From positions 1-5,190 of the forward strand of contig PMGM01000026.1 of assembly GCA_003158115.1 (NCBI GenBank): a DNA stretch of 5,190 nt, written 5' to 3'. Origin of the DNA: Methanobacterium sp. (GTDB taxonomy: Archaea > Methanobacteriota > Methanobacteria > Methanobacteriales > Methanobacteriaceae). The position numbers and the translations under genes were made by a program. Under the pieces are notes generated by a model. The model saw only the letters and a program-made list of their open reading frames with translations, had not been told where the DNA came from and did no database searches. Below are positions 4,473-5,190 of this stretch, piece by piece; the first letter of the stretch is position 1; every line of letters starts with the position of its first letter.

Positions 4473-5190
4473 TTTTTTAGTAAATATTAAGGCATAGATA
4501 AATAGTCGTGTGAGCAACAAAAATGGGAAAAGCAACCATGAAAAATTTCTTTCCTTTATAATACCCCTGATCATACCAATAGTACCGATAACAATTTGTT
4601 CATGAAATAGTTCTTGTATAGATAGCCCCGTAGATTGAAAATTATTTTTTGTAAAAGATGTTGCACCGAGAATTTGTTTTTTCACAAATTTCTTCATTGA
4701 CAAACCCATATCAGTATCATGATAAATTGGATCTTTAATATAAACTAATTTGTAACCTGTGTCTTTTAATTTTTTAGCCAAATTGAAGTCTTCTCCCCAA
4801 TGAACATCTCTATCAATACCTCCTACATCATCAATAGCTTTCTTGAGAAATAATGCACATCCTCCACCAACTATACCTCTCTTCCTCTTGATACGATCTT
4901 CAAGTAGAAGATTGCTAAAATTCATGTACATTTTCATAAATGGAGGTCTGTTTGGCGGAGCAATATTCTTTGGCCAAACAGTTCCAATTTCTTTATTGTA
5001 GTAAAAGTATTTTATTGAGTTGAGTAACCATTTATTATGGGGGAAGTAATTATCACTATCAAAACTACCTACTATCTTACCAGTAGCATGGTCTATTCCG
5101 GTTTGCCGAACACTCCCTAATTTACCATTATCAAAATATACATTCTGCGTATATTTTTTTGCGATTTCTACTGTCTTATCATCAGAGCCA
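4455..5190 (-). CDS. Glycosyltransferase family 2, partial (N-terminus beyond right edge)
   Basis: The frame is open from the stop at 4455 to the right edge, giving 244 visible residues. The first visible ones (SDDKTVEIAKKY) fit just after the first GT-A strand, so only some tens of residues with the nucleotide-sugar-binding start are missing. GKLGSVRQTGIDHATGKIVG leads into DSDN (visible residues 44-47; bases 5060-5049), the metal-binding DxD motif. GGG at 108-110, WGED (131-134), the likely catalytic acidic motif, and YHD (156-158) follow in the usual order. One strongly hydrophobic segment near the C-terminus (about 217-238), flanked by basic residues, should anchor it to the membrane. It transfers a sugar from an activated donor, probably in surface polysaccharide or glycoprotein glycan synthesis; donor and acceptor cannot be told. 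The Met at 4937 lies inside the domain and is not the start. Confidence 0.92.
   Translation of the reverse strand, partial: GSDDKTVEIAKKYTQNVYFDNGKLGSVRQTGIDHATGKIVGSFDSDNYFPHNKWLLNSIKYFYYNKEIGTVWPKNIAPPNRPPFMKMYMNFSNLLLEDRIKRKRGIVGGGCALFLKKAIDDVGGIDRDVHWGEDFNLAKKLKDTGYKLVYIKDPIYHDTDMGLSMKKFVKKQILGATSFTKNNFQSTGLSIQELFHEQIVIGTIGMIRGIIKERNFSWLLFPFLLLTRLFIYALIFTKKLFKFR

Noticed and set aside
1..5190. CRISPR array, tRNA, rRNA or complete insertion sequence
   Set aside because: No regularly spaced direct repeats, no cloverleaf-like GC-rich 70-90-base unit, no rRNA-like stretch and no intact transposase were seen by reading both strands.

Overview
The window looks like a piece of a low-GC methanogenic archaeon chromosome, most likely order Methanobacteriales (Methanobrevibacter, Methanosphaera or Methanobacterium type). 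The base composition is very AT-rich. It carries an HMf-family histone, a wreck of a DUF11-repeat adhesin-like surface protein with the C-terminal anchor usual in these genera, and short zinc-ribbon proteins. Archaeal TATA boxes, Shine-Dalgarno sites of the GGTGAT/GGAGG type and T-run terminators are also present. Genus level is inference; there is no rRNA or marker gene to settle it.

Left part (1-1034): about 570 bases without a protein gene, then a histone gene on the minus strand (573-782) with its own promoter, ribosome binding site and T-run terminators. The gene-free stretch contains a compact GC-rich island (about 212-330) with several nested, competing and crossing complementary arms. 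It is the best candidate here for an undescribed structured RNA, probably read on the minus strand.

Middle part (1035-2678): the 3' end of a decayed adhesin-like gene on the minus strand (1035-1738), with two in-frame stops, two frameshifts and a lost 5' end. It is followed on the plus strand by an isolated 88-residue gene of unknown function (1985-2251) with a clear TATA box and a strong ribosome binding site. Then come about 430 bases with no gene.

Right part (2679-5190): a plus-strand cluster of a membrane protein with a bacterial-PH-like (bPH2/DUF304) domain (2679-3257), a frameshifted zinc-ribbon/membrane gene (3297-3523) and an intact double-zinc-ribbon protein (3583-4128). The last two start with nearly the same 5' leader and zinc ribbon, so they are tandem paralogs, one broken. 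They may be co-transcribed with the bPH2 gene as a small membrane-associated set of unknown role. After a 326-base stretch with an unexplained open frame, a convergent family-2 glycosyltransferase gene (4455-5190, minus strand) runs off the right edge. Its reading frame is open to the last base, so any start placed at the internal Met near 4937 is wrong.

I see no CRISPR array, tRNA, rRNA, complete insertion sequence or recognisable defence system.
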